From: CAIVND01 sp035532075 | GTDB taxonomy: Bacteria; Actinomycetota; Acidimicrobiia; Acidimicrobiales; Bog-793 | Length of the DNA stretch: 62,929 bases | Reading direction: 5' to 3' | NCBI GenBank assembly: GCA_035532075.1 | Contig: DATKRV010000060.1 | Location: forward strand, 1-62,929 | Shown here: one piece after another, positions 19,178 to 27,623 of the stretch | Layout: every line of letters starts with the position of its first letter | Position numbering within the stretch: the stretch's first letter is position 1 | Translations under genes and position numbers: made by a program | The notes under the pieces: generated by a model | Databases searched by the model: none | Told to the model about the DNA's origin: nothing | The model's input: the letters and a program-made list of their open reading frames with translations, nothing else

Positions 19178-20058
19178 ACAAGATGAGGAGTTCGGCGAAG
19201 AACATCGGTCCACAGACCGGTACGTTTTCAATGCATCACCCGCATCTGATTCCCGTGGAATCGGACCCTGATGCGTCGGGTCACCAGAACGAACGGCTTT
19301 TGATGCGGATTCTGCGAAACCCAGGCGTAGTGGGGATCCTCAGCATCGCGGGTGTCATGGGTATCTGGTGGATCGTCAGTTTATTTCTCAGTGCGATCAT
19401 TCTCCCGAGTCCTCTGGCCTCCGCCGAAGGTCTTTACCAGATCGCCGTTCACGGCATTCTCGGGCCGGCGATCGTCGTCTCCTTGCGCGAAATGTACATA
19501 GGCCTCGCGCTCGGAGTGGGAGCCGGGCTCCTGATTGGAACAACCTTGGGCGCGTTCACAAGGGTTGACCGGGTCATGCTGCCTTACGTCAATGTTTTCA
19601 ACTCGGTGCCGGGAGTCATTCTCATCCCGTCACTGGTTATATGGTTCGGCCTCGGGTCCGAGACCCGTGTCATTTTTATCGTCTTGATCACCGTTTGGCC
19701 GATGGTGATCAACACCCGTGCCGGCATCATGAATTCAGCAAGTCGCTACCGCGATCTGAGCAAGGTATTCGGTTATGGCCGGATCGCCACGATCAGAAAG
19801 GTTCTGATTCCGGCAAGCACTCCATATCTCCTTGCTGGTCTGCGGATCTCCATGGGCCTCGCGATCGTCGGCATGATCATCGGCGAGTTTGAGGTCAGTT
19901 ACTCGGGACTCGGTTACCTGCTCATCAACTTCGGCGAATCGCTCCAGACCGGTCGTCTCATTGGCGTCGTCTTCCTCGCAGCAATGATCGGTCTCTTTCA
20001 GGTCGGCATTGTCCGGATCGTCGAGGCACGGTTTCTTCCCTGGATACGGCACTCATAG
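19174..20058 (+). CDS. ABC importer permease, NitT/TauT-type (2)
   Basis: A 294-residue permease with about six transmembrane helices and the coupling loop SRYRDLSKVFGYGRIATIRKV. It is a distant paralogue of the first permease, so the channel is likely a heterodimer. The start was set at GTG 19174, overlapping the ATPase stop by four bases; ATG 19183 is an alternative. The frame is open further upstream but there it overlaps the ATPase gene. Followed by a GC-rich hairpin and a convergent thiolase gene. Confidence 0.85.
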   Translation: MNKMRSSAKNIGPQTGTFSMHHPHLIPVESDPDASGHQNERLLMRILRNPGVVGILSIAGVMGIWWIVSLFLSAIILPSPLASAEGLYQIAVHGILGPAIVVSLREMYIGLALGVGAGLLIGTTLGAFTRVDRVMLPYVNVFNSVPGVILIPSLVIWFGLGSETRVIFIVLITVWPMVINTRAGIMNSASRYRDLSKVFGYGRIATIRKVLIPASTPYLLAGLRISMGLAIVGMIIGEFEVSYSGLGYLLINFGESLQTGRLIGVVFLAAMIGLFQVGIVRIVEARFLPWIRHS

Positions 20059-20063
20059 CGAGA

Positions 20064-20081
20064 GTGCGCGATCGCGCGCAC
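20064..20081. terminator. GC-rich hairpin between convergent operons
   Basis: GTGCGCG (20064-20070) and CGCGCAC (20075-20081) form a perfect stem with a four-base ATCG loop, between the stop of the permease and the stop of the convergent thiolase gene. No uridine tract; probably a bidirectional stop or 3' end stabiliser. Confidence 0.45.
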
Positions 20082-20123
20082 CTGCGTCAAACCGTGGACT
20101 CTTTCGCGCGCCGGTAAAACCCA

Positions 20124-21308
20124 TTAAGTGGATACAGACAAAAGCGCTGCGTCTCCCTGGCCCCCGCCTCCACAGAGTGCGACAGCCCCGAGTCCTCCTC
20201 CGCGGCGGGCGAGTTCAATGCATAAGGTAATGACCAGCCTCGTGCCTGACATTCCAACCGGATGACCAAGTGCGATTGCCCCACCATTCACATTAACCAA
20301 CGATGCCTCGATTTCAAGATCACGCATGGATGCGATTGTCACCGCCGCGAACGCCTCGTTGATCTCGAAGAGTTCGATTTCGGCGAGTGTGCGTCCGGCG
20401 CGATCCAGCGCAGCGCGGATGGCGCGCGAGGGTTGCGTCAGGAGTGATGGATCCGGTCCAGCGACCTGACCGTAACCAACGAGTTCGCCAAGCGGCGTGA
20501 CACCAAGACGTTCTGCAACCTCCTTCGACGCGATAATGACCGCCGCCGCACCGTCGGAGATCTGACTTGCGTTCCCGGCGGTGATACAGCCACCTTCGGT
20601 GAACGCGGGTGCAAGCGCGCCAAGGGACTCACTCGTTGAGTCCGAGCGGATCCCCTCGTCCAGCTTGACCACAATCGGATCGCCCCTGCGCGGGTCGACG
20701 GTGACCGGAGCGATCTCAGCAGAGAACCGGCCGGAAGCCGTTGCCTCGGCAGCACGCCGATGACTCATCATCGCGAATGCATCCATCTCTCTTCGCGATA
20801 TTCCGAGCCTGTTCGCGTATGCTTCGGTTGCTGCTCCCATCGCGAGCTCCTCGAACGCGCACGTCAAGCCATCACTGGTAATGGCATCGAGGATGTGGGC
20901 GTTGCCAAAGCGCAGGCCATTGCGCGCGCCATGGAGAAGGTAGGGCGCGTTTGTCATCGATTCCATACCGCCAGCCACGACGATGTCCGCTTCACCGGCT
21001 CGGATCATGAGATCTGCAAGATAGATCGATTGCAACCCGGAGAGACACACCTTGTTGATGACCAGCGAAGGAATGCTCATTGGAATTCCCGCTGCCACCG
21101 CTGCCTGCCGGGCACTGCCCTGGCCCTGACCAGCCTGAAGTACATGTCCAAGAATCACGCTGTCGACATCAGATGGGGAAATCCCCGCGCGAAGAATCGC
21201 CTCTTTGATAGCGATCGCCCCCAATTCGAAGGCGCGAAACGGTGAAAGCGCCCCCGAAAGCCTCCCGATTGGAGTCCGTGCCCCCGAAAGAATCACCGAT
21301 GCTGACAT
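20124..21308 (-). CDS. Acetyl-CoA acyltransferase (thiolase)
   Basis: A 394-residue thiolase, which splits a 3-ketoacyl-CoA with CoA or condenses two acetyl-CoA. The acyl-accepting Cys88 is in NKVCLSGLQS, the general-base His349 in NGGAIALGHPVGMSGTR and the second Cys379 in ALCGGGGQGDA. Length matches the acetyl-CoA C-acetyltransferase group. The substrate could be acetoacetyl-CoA or a longer ketoacyl-CoA. It is the last of three minus-strand genes, after an isomerase-like protein and a methyltransferase, and converges on the ABC importer. Confidence 0.92.
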   Translation of the reverse strand: MSASVILSGARTPIGRLSGALSPFRAFELGAIAIKEAILRAGISPSDVDSVILGHVLQAGQGQGSARQAAVAAGIPMSIPSLVINKVCLSGLQSIYLADLMIRAGEADIVVAGGMESMTNAPYLLHGARNGLRFGNAHILDAITSDGLTCAFEELAMGAATEAYANRLGISRREMDAFAMMSHRRAAEATASGRFSAEIAPVTVDPRRGDPIVVKLDEGIRSDSTSESLGALAPAFTEGGCITAGNASQISDGAAAVIIASKEVAERLGVTPLGELVGYGQVAGPDPSLLTQPSRAIRAALDRAGRTLAEIELFEINEAFAAVTIASMRDLEIEASLVNVNGGAIALGHPVGMSGTRLVITLCIELARRGGGLGAVALCGGGGQGDAALLSVST

Positions 21309-21393
21309 TCCACCCTCTTTTTCTCGCCCTGCTCGATGCTAGATGCAGCTCACTTCATTCGCCTCGGTTCACAAGCGCGTGCACCGTTTCATG

Positions 21394-22200
21394 CTAACGA
21401 GCAAAGACCGTAATCTCTCCAATCGATTCGAGCAGAGCGCGCGCGGCCGCCATCGCCGACAAGGCGCGAGCTAGAGGTGGAAGATCATCAAGCGAGTCGG
21501 AAAGAACCTCGATGCTGAGCGGGGTTGCCGACGAAAGGGCGAACAGCAACTCTGCAAGAGCAAGATCGCCATCACCAGGTTCGAGCCGATTGTGACGCGC
21601 CTCATCGGCGAGAAGCTCGCGGGTCGACGGAGCGCGTGCCGGCGCGTCACATATCTGCGCGTACGGGAAGAGATCCTGTCGGAACGACGCGATATCCTTG
21701 GCGCTATCCCCACAACGCGCGAGATGCAGAGAATCGATCAGAACGCCACCCTCTGCGGCACCCGACCTCTCGACGATTCGCACTGCAGAGGCGAGTGAGG
21801 TGACGGAGGTGAAGGCCATGAACTCGAGGACAGGCCGGATGCCTACCTCCGATGCCATTGCGCAGATCTCGGCAAACCGGTCGGCCGTACGCTCCTCGTC
21901 ATCATCGTTGCTGACGACGAGGAGGTGTCTGGCGCCTAGCGCAGCACCGTAATCGATCAATCGTCGTGCCGCCTCATTATCGTCGTTCGGAGCAATACGC
22001 ACGACCTCAATATCGATGACGGAGATCGATTCATCCTCAAGTCGCCGCGAAAGCCCGACAAGCTCTCGCGGCGTAAGCTGACGATGTTCAAATCCGAACC
22101 CAACTGCATCAAAACCTGCACGCGCTGCTGCAACAATCATCTCGCCGGGCTCAACTGTGCGCAGTGTACCTGCTGCGAGTGAGATGAGACGATTGGCCAT
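21394..22200 (-). CDS. TIM-barrel sugar phosphate isomerase/epimerase-like protein
   Basis: A 268-residue AP-endonuclease-2-like barrel. The N-terminus MANRLISLAAGTLRTVEPGEMI and the pattern DAVGFGFEH, VLEFMAFTSV, GVLIDSLHLARCG fit xylose-isomerase-like proteins of the IolE/YcjR type. Expected metal ligands are present in part: Glu in VLEFM and Asp/His in DSLHLARCG, then an Asp in QICDAPA. Members isomerise or epimerise keto-sugars or inosose. ATG at 22200 with AGGG five bases upstream. Next to thiolase, so it may belong to a sugar- or cyclitol-type catabolic path, but this is inference. Confidence 0.75.
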   Translation of the reverse strand: MANRLISLAAGTLRTVEPGEMIVAAARAGFDAVGFGFEHRQLTPRELVGLSRRLEDESISVIDIEVVRIAPNDDNEAARRLIDYGAALGARHLLVVSNDDDEERTADRFAEICAMASEVGIRPVLEFMAFTSVTSLASAVRIVERSGAAEGGVLIDSLHLARCGDSAKDIASFRQDLFPYAQICDAPARAPSTRELLADEARHNRLEPGDGDLALAELLFALSSATPLSIEVLSDSLDDLPPLARALSAMAAARALLESIGEITVFAR

Positions 22201-22415
22201 CACGCCCTAACAATACGACTCGAAGAGCCAAAGATGATGGGATAGCTCCATCAACTGGGTCGTTCAGAGCGAAGGTCTCTGACGGTCGTTCTTGTGCATC
22301 TCTCCGCCGCAATCGCTGGTCGGACAACTTGCGATCTCCCCAGTTCCGCCAAATCCTCGGATCGACGATCTCGCGCATCGGAATCTACCGACCGCGACCA
22401 GTTGCGCCAACCCAC

Positions 22416-23138
22416 CTATCGAGGCTTCGATCCTCCATAAACGACGTAGTCAAGATGTTTCCAATAGAGGTCGATTGCCTCAAACCCAGCCTGCGCGAGC
22501 AGGTCGATCTGGGGCGCAAGGGGAATCATGTAGCGGACATGATTCTCGTAGCGCAGCTGCTCATCGGGTGTCCGGTTCCGTTCCTTCTCGGCTGCCTCTG
22601 GATCTTGTCGCTCGTTGGCACGCTGCCATGCGGCCTCGACCAGGACATCTTCAGTATTGATGGGATCGAAGTTGACGTACCAGCCCCCGGGCTTCAGATG
22701 ATCGTAGATCTCCATGAACAGCTGCTGCTTCCGCAGATCGTTGATGTGATGCACGCACTGCGAGGTCACCACAACGCCAAGATCCGAGGGAATGGTCTCT
22801 GGCCAATCACCGGTGGTCATGTCAAAGGTGACATAGCGATATCGATCCTCGTAGCGCGCCATGGTCTTGGCGCCCTCATCCATCATCTGCGAAGAAAAAT
22901 CCGCGAGGATCGCGTTTGCGCGCGGAAACTGGTCAAGCACGGCGCGTGCCGCGGGACCGGTTCCAGCGCCGATATCGAGCACGGTAAAGGCCTCGTCCTC
23001 ACCAAAGGGAAGGAGCTCGCCCATCAGCATCCACTGTGCTCGGCGCTTTGCCTCGCGCTCCTCCTGTTTGGAGATGAATTTCTGGACACCGGCATCTGAC
23101 TGCCAGATCGCGGCGTTGCTATCGACGTTTGCGCTCAT
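22416..23138 (-). CDS. SAM-dependent class I methyltransferase
   Basis: A 240-residue enzyme with the Rossmann SAM site VLDIGAGTGPA (54-64) and the acidic loop ADFSSQMMDEG that follows strand 2. Later motifs VVVTSQCVHHIND and LKPGGWYVNFDPI correspond to motifs II and III. The acceptor is unknown. It is transcribed toward the isomerase-like gene with a 210-base gap; a link to that gene is possible but not shown. ATG start at 23138; a weak AAGGTGGG precedes it. Confidence 0.83.
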   Translation of the reverse strand: MSANVDSNAAIWQSDAGVQKFISKQEEREAKRRAQWMLMGELLPFGEDEAFTVLDIGAGTGPAARAVLDQFPRANAILADFSSQMMDEGAKTMARYEDRYRYVTFDMTTGDWPETIPSDLGVVVTSQCVHHINDLRKQQLFMEIYDHLKPGGWYVNFDPINTEDVLVEAAWQRANERQDPEAAEKERNRTPDEQLRYENHVRYMIPLAPQIDLLAQAGFEAIDLYWKHLDYVVYGGSKPR

Positions 23139-23195
23139 AGTCCCACCTTATTTCATTCAGAGATTCAGCTGTAGCCGGCCTCGGATTGCAACCGG

Positions 23196-24635
23196 TCAGG
23201 TTGTCAGCGCGACCCTAGGTTCACCGATTGCAACGGGAACCGGCGTCGGATACTCCCCCGTCAGGCAGGCCGAACAGAACCCGGCTCCGTCGGCGTCGAT
23301 CGCTTTGTACATCCCCTCAAGACTCAAAAAGGCAACAGAGTCCGCCTCCAGAAAGACGGCCATCTCATCTGGTGACATGGTCGACGCGAGCAGCTCGCCG
23401 CGCGAGGGGGTGTCGATTCCATAGAAGCAGGGCCATGCGAATGGCGGTGAGGAGATGCGGAGATGCACCTCGAGTGCACCCGCCTCTTTCAGCATTCGGA
23501 CGATCTGGCCGGTGGTGGTACCGCGCACGACAGAATCATCGACGACGACCAGACGTCGACCCTCGACGCTCTCGCGAAGCGGATTGAGCTTTCGGCGCAC
23601 AGCATCGATGCGCGCCTCGGGCGTCGGAGATATGAATGTCCGGCCGATATAGCGATTCTTGACGAGCCCCTGTCCGAACGGGATACCACTCGCGGCCGCG
23701 AAGCCCTCCGCAGCCGGCACACCCGAATCAGGAACTCCGAGCACGATGTCTGCTTCGACAAAAGACTCCTGGGCGAGCTGTTGACCCATCCTGTGGCGTG
23801 CTGCGTGTACCTCTTTGCCAAACAGTTTGGAGTCTGGCCGGGCAAAGTAGACAAACTCAAAGACACAAAGGCGCGATTCGATGCGTTCTTTGGCGAACGG
23901 AAAGACCGAACGCGGACCGTCGTCATCGATGACCAACATCTCGCCCGGTCCGATCTCGCGCACGAATTTCGCGCCAACGATGTCGAGCGCGGGACTCTCC
24001 GACGCGATCACCCAGCCACCGGGGGTCGTATCCGTCGGTTCGAGACGACCGAGGCAAAGTGGTCGGAAGCCATTCGGGTCGCGTACGGCGATGAGATGTT
24101 TCGTGTCAATCAGTCCGAACGAGTAAGCACCCCAAAGACGCGGGAGCACGAGAAGCAACGCCTGTTCAAGCGCATCGGGTCTGTTCGGATCTTCAAGATC
24201 TGCGAGAGCGAGTGCAAGTAGCTCCGCAACCAAGTCACTGTCTGAACTCGAGACACCCGGAAGCATGTTCTGCTCTTCCTCGAGTTGGGCGACGTTCGTA
24301 AGGTTGCCATTGTGCCCGAGGGCAAAACCTGTCTCCCCAACCGAGCGATAGACGGGTTGCGCGTTCTGCCAGGTACTCGCGCCACCGGTCGAATAACGCA
24401 CATGTCCAAGCGCGAGCGATCCCGTCAACGAGGCGAGCTTTCGCGCATCGAACGCTGAGGTGACGAGACCCATCTCCTTGGAGACGACAATCTCCTGACC
24501 GTCAGAGACCGCCATGCCTGCAGACTCCTGCCCGCGGTGCTGCAGCGCGAACAACCCATCGAAGACGAGGTGTGCGGCCTCAACTCCTGGGGCATAGATC
24601 CCGAAAACCCCGCATGCCTCTCTCACTGAATCCAT
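23196..24635 (-). CDS. purF: Amidophosphoribosyltransferase (purine biosynthesis step 1)
   Basis: PurF makes 5-phosphoribosylamine from PRPP and glutamine. The 479-residue product starts at ATG 24635 (MDSVREACGVFG), giving a seven-residue propeptide before the N-terminal nucleophile Cys8. The glutaminase domain has RYSTGG and GHNGNLTN, and the PRPP loop is VVVDDSVVRGTT. Four cysteines in RLCVFE, PCFYG and FCSAC match the structural [4Fe-4S] ligands of the Bacillus-type enzyme. The frame is open up to 24728, but starting there would block the Cys from becoming N-terminal. Divergent from the PHP gene over about 90 bases. Confidence 0.96.
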   Translation of the reverse strand: MDSVREACGVFGIYAPGVEAAHLVFDGLFALQHRGQESAGMAVSDGQEIVVSKEMGLVTSAFDARKLASLTGSLALGHVRYSTGGASTWQNAQPVYRSVGETGFALGHNGNLTNVAQLEEEQNMLPGVSSSDSDLVAELLALALADLEDPNRPDALEQALLLVLPRLWGAYSFGLIDTKHLIAVRDPNGFRPLCLGRLEPTDTTPGGWVIASESPALDIVGAKFVREIGPGEMLVIDDDGPRSVFPFAKERIESRLCVFEFVYFARPDSKLFGKEVHAARHRMGQQLAQESFVEADIVLGVPDSGVPAAEGFAAASGIPFGQGLVKNRYIGRTFISPTPEARIDAVRRKLNPLRESVEGRRLVVVDDSVVRGTTTGQIVRMLKEAGALEVHLRISSPPFAWPCFYGIDTPSRGELLASTMSPDEMAVFLEADSVAFLSLEGMYKAIDADGAGFCSACLTGEYPTPVPVAIGEPRVALTT

Positions 24636-24726
24636 TCTGCCATCGTTTGCCGTCGCATCATTCGGTTTTCTTCTTGAACCTCTCGCCCAATGGCGCCCCG
24701 AAAAGTCCCATTTGTAGACTCTTGGC

Positions 24727-25566
24727 ATGATTGACCTGCACTGCCACTCAACCTACTCCGATGGCTCCGACTCTCCGCTTCGGGTGGTCGAGCTCGCGCA
24801 GCAGGCGGGTCTGGGAGCAATAGCCCTGACCGACCATGACTCTCTCGACGGCCTCAACGAGGCGCGCGCCAGGGCGGACGAACTTGGCATCGAACTCGTG
24901 AACGGATGTGAGGTCTCTTGCGATTTCGAGGGTCGCGTGCTTCACGTGCTGTGCTATTTCGTCGACACGGATACCGGTCCAATCCAAGCGGAGCTGGCCC
25001 TGCTGCGACGTGACCGCGCGCATCGCAACCATCTGATGATCGCGCGACTTCAGGAGCTCGGCCTTCCGATCACCGAGGAGCAGGTCATCCAAAAGGCGGG
25101 CGGCAAAGGGGTGGGCCGACCGCATATGGCCGCAGTCTTAAAAGATCACGGCGTCGTACGCGACATCAACGATGCCTTCGAGCGTTATCTGGGAACGGGG
25201 CGTCCGGGGTACGTGAAGAAATCCCGGGTCACGATCGAAGCGGTGATTGACACGACCGCAAGATCCGGCGGTCTCTGCTCGGTCGCCCATCCCTACTCGC
25301 TCGACCTTCTCCCGAAGGAGCTCGACTCGCAGATCGAGCGTTGGGCCGCTGCTGGACTCATTGGACTCGAGTGTTACTACGGCCGATACAGCCCCGAACT
25401 CCGAACAAACCTTGTGGAGATGGCTCGAAGACATCGTCTCGTTCCAACTGGAGGCTCGGACTATCACGGTGACTACAAACCCGATATCTTGATCGGCACC
25501 GGCACCGGCGACCTTTCAGTTCCAGACGAGGTGCTCGATGAACTGCGCGAGCGCGTTCCGAGCTGA
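24727..25566 (+). CDS. PHP-domain phosphoesterase (TrpH/YciV/RNase AM-like)
   Basis: A 279-residue PHP metallophosphatase. The trinuclear site motifs are complete: DLHCHSTYSDGSDSP (3-17), LTDHDSL (35-41), GCEVSC, SVAHPYS and GGSDYHGD. The insert after the third motif is the lid domain of the 3',5'-nucleoside bisphosphate phosphatase/5'-3' exonuclease group, which in Escherichia coli trims 5' ends of RNA and hydrolyses pAp. The ATG at 24727 has no ribosome binding site and may be leaderless. Divergent from purF. Confidence 0.88.
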   Translation: MIDLHCHSTYSDGSDSPLRVVELAQQAGLGAIALTDHDSLDGLNEARARADELGIELVNGCEVSCDFEGRVLHVLCYFVDTDTGPIQAELALLRRDRAHRNHLMIARLQELGLPITEEQVIQKAGGKGVGRPHMAAVLKDHGVVRDINDAFERYLGTGRPGYVKKSRVTIEAVIDTTARSGGLCSVAHPYSLDLLPKELDSQIERWAAAGLIGLECYYGRYSPELRTNLVEMARRHRLVPTGGSDYHGDYKPDILIGTGTGDLSVPDEVLDELRERVPS

Positions 25567-25571
25567 TCCGC

Positions 25572-26732
25572 TCAGTTCATCGCGCTGATTGCCACCACGG
25601 GGTCGGACGGATTCACAGCCACCGGGGGAAGCGCGAGCGCAGAACCAAAGGAGAAGATCGTTCCTCCGCTCGCGACAAGGTAGTACCCAATGCCTGTCGG
25701 AGCGGTCGCGATTCCGACGATCGATCCCGCGGGAGTCGGCCCGGCAGGGTGATCGGCACGCGCCGTTCCGAAGGAAAAGACACGACCGTCGGACGCGACG
25801 ACCCAGTACCCCCTCCCGCCCAGTGTCGCGGCAATCGCGGTGACGCGTGCCCTTTGGCGATGCACATGCAAGAAACCATCCAAGACGTCACTGCCAAAGC
25901 CGGTAACGCGACCCGAGCGCTGGAGAAGGTAGTACCCATTGCCATTCGAGCGGGTAATCGCCACTACCGCGCTCGCACGTGCGCCACGATGCAGCGACCC
26001 AAATGTTTTGGCCGCGCCGAACCCAAAGACGCGCCCCCGACGGGTAACGATCCAGTATCCGGTGCCGTACGAGTTCGAGGCAATACCGACCACCCCGTTC
26101 TGCGCAAGGCGCGATGGAATCTCCCCGAATCCCGCAACCGCACCGATAGAGAAAACCTCTCCGGCACGGGTGACGCACCACGATCCTGACCCTGTAGGCG
26201 ACGATGCCACCGCGACGACACCTGGCGATCCAACCTGCCCGCTCAGCGCGGCCTGCGTGGCATTCCAGGCGATGGTGGTGCGCCCCAACGCAGAGACGGT
26301 CACCACCTGCTGAGGCGGGACAGGTGCAGCGACAACGTTGAGCGAGACCGTCGCCGTTACCTGGAATCCCGTTGCATCGGTCGCGCGCAGCGCGATGTCT
26401 CCCGCTCCCACGGCGCCGGGAATACCGCCAATCGTGCCCGAAGAGTCAAGCACCAGCCCGAGCGGAACGGCACCGGTGAGAATCGACCAGGTATAGGGAG
26501 CCGTCCCACCGGTCGCGTCGAGCGTTGCATGGTAGGCAAGCCCGACGGTGGCCGTCGGGAGCGAGGTGGTCGTTATGGCCAGAGTATCGACGTTATGTGA
26601 GACCGCTCCAGCAAAGACGGGCACAAAAACGGAACCTGCGAAAAGAGCAATACACGCGAGCACGAGACGGGTGAGGGGCGAACGGGAACTACCGGTCAAC
26701 AAAACTGTTCTGTTCGTGCGTTCACGGTTCAT
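25572..26732 (-). CDS. Secreted Ig-like (PIG) and GYWxVxxxGRVFxFG repeat protein
   Basis: A 386-residue exported protein. A signal peptide lies at about 20-44 (TRLVLACIALFAGSVFVPVFAGA). Residues 50-130 form a putative Ig-type He_PIG domain with TASVGLAYHATLDATGGTAPYTWSI-like motif parts (seen as GLAYHATLDATGG and PYTWSI). From about 155 there are five to six repeats of about 40 residues: GSWCVTRAGEVFSIG, GYWIVTRRGRVFGFG, GYYLLQRSGRVTGFG, GYWVVASDGRVFSFG, GYYLVASGGTIFSFG, the beta-propeller-like repeat common in Acidimicrobiia. Likely surface protein with unknown partner. ATG start. It converges on the PHP gene with only five bases between. Confidence 0.78.
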   Translation of the reverse strand: MNRERTNRTVLLTGSSRSPLTRLVLACIALFAGSVFVPVFAGAVSHNVDTLAITTTSLPTATVGLAYHATLDATGGTAPYTWSILTGAVPLGLVLDSSGTIGGIPGAVGAGDIALRATDATGFQVTATVSLNVVAAPVPPQQVVTVSALGRTTIAWNATQAALSGQVGSPGVVAVASSPTGSGSWCVTRAGEVFSIGAVAGFGEIPSRLAQNGVVGIASNSYGTGYWIVTRRGRVFGFGAAKTFGSLHRGARASAVVAITRSNGNGYYLLQRSGRVTGFGSDVLDGFLHVHRQRARVTAIAATLGGRGYWVVASDGRVFSFGTARADHPAGPTPAGSIVGIATAPTGIGYYLVASGGTIFSFGSALALPPVAVNPSDPVVAISAMN

Positions 26733-26741
26733 AGATGAGCA

Positions 26742-27623
26742 TTACCCCGAGATCTCGCGCTCGATGCGCACGTGGAACGCCTCGACGAGCGACTGGCAGT
26801 TTGGCTCATCAACGATGTCTGCCAAGTCTTCACCGAACGAAAGAGGGGCAAGCCTCTCGAAGTCATGCCACCGTTCACCCAACCCCTCGAGAATCCGATT
26901 GGGATCGCCGGCGGGCGCGGTGAGCGCAAAGAAGCCCCGGCGTCCCGCTATCGGCTCCGGCGGCCCAATCAGACCCTCGCGCGCGAGCGTCGCCGCCTCG
27001 AGTGCATCCGCAGCGGCTTTCCCCGCTCCGAATGCGCGAAGTTCATCGCCGGCGACGCGAATTCCTGCTGCCATGGTGCAGGCAAAGCCGAGTGCATCGT
27101 GGATTTGCATTCCGTTGAGGCCGAGTGCAATCGCGACGGCACAGGTCGCCCCGAGCCGACCAGCAGTGCCAACTGGATCCCACCCGCGCCGCTCATGAGA
27201 CTCACCAAGTGCAAGACGGACGCGATACGCAACCTCGCAGCCGAACGCAACCGCAAGAACCAAACCCTCCCCGTCGCAGTCACTCAACTGCGCCGCGACA
27301 AACGCCGGTGGAACAATAACGCTCAGAACCCGTTCGGAATACGCGAAGGCGGAGAGTTCAAGCGCTGCAGCGGCAGCAATTGTCATGACCGCGACTCCCG
27401 GAACAAATTTCCGCGAGGGCCCAATTCCTTCAATCATCCTTGCACCGCTTTGGCCACCGAGAGCGGCGTCGATACGCATGACGAGTGGATCGTCATGTCG
27501 CGTCACGGCAAGCGACAACACCCTGTCTAGCGCGCACACTGCATGTTCGATTGTCGCATCACCAAGGGAAGAGATCGACGCACCGGCACAGACCGACGCG
27601 ATAGATGCACTCAAGTCGTTCAT
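26742..27623 (-). CDS. Short MmgE/PrpD-family protein lacking the C-terminal domain and active-site motif
   Basis: A 293-residue relative of MmgE/PrpD (2-methylcitrate dehydratase/cis-aconitate decarboxylase superfamily). It matches only the helical N-terminal domain: AVTRHDDPLVMRIDAALGG, CEVAYRVRLALGE, HERRGWDPVGTAGRLGATCAV and AFGAGKAAADALEAATLA. The lid domain of about 150 residues is missing, and the DDxHxxxxxHPG active-site motif of its neighbour is replaced by YSERVLSVIVPPA. Overlaps its full-length neighbour by four bases (ATGA at 27620), so the two are made together. It may be a non-catalytic partner subunit. Confidence 0.7.
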   Translation of the reverse strand: MNDLSASIASVCAGASISSLGDATIEHAVCALDRVLSLAVTRHDDPLVMRIDAALGGQSGARMIEGIGPSRKFVPGVAVMTIAAAAALELSAFAYSERVLSVIVPPAFVAAQLSDCDGEGLVLAVAFGCEVAYRVRLALGESHERRGWDPVGTAGRLGATCAVAIALGLNGMQIHDALGFACTMAAGIRVAGDELRAFGAGKAAADALEAATLAREGLIGPPEPIAGRRGFFALTAPAGDPNRILEGLGERWHDFERLAPLSFGEDLADIVDEPNCQSLVEAFHVRIEREISG

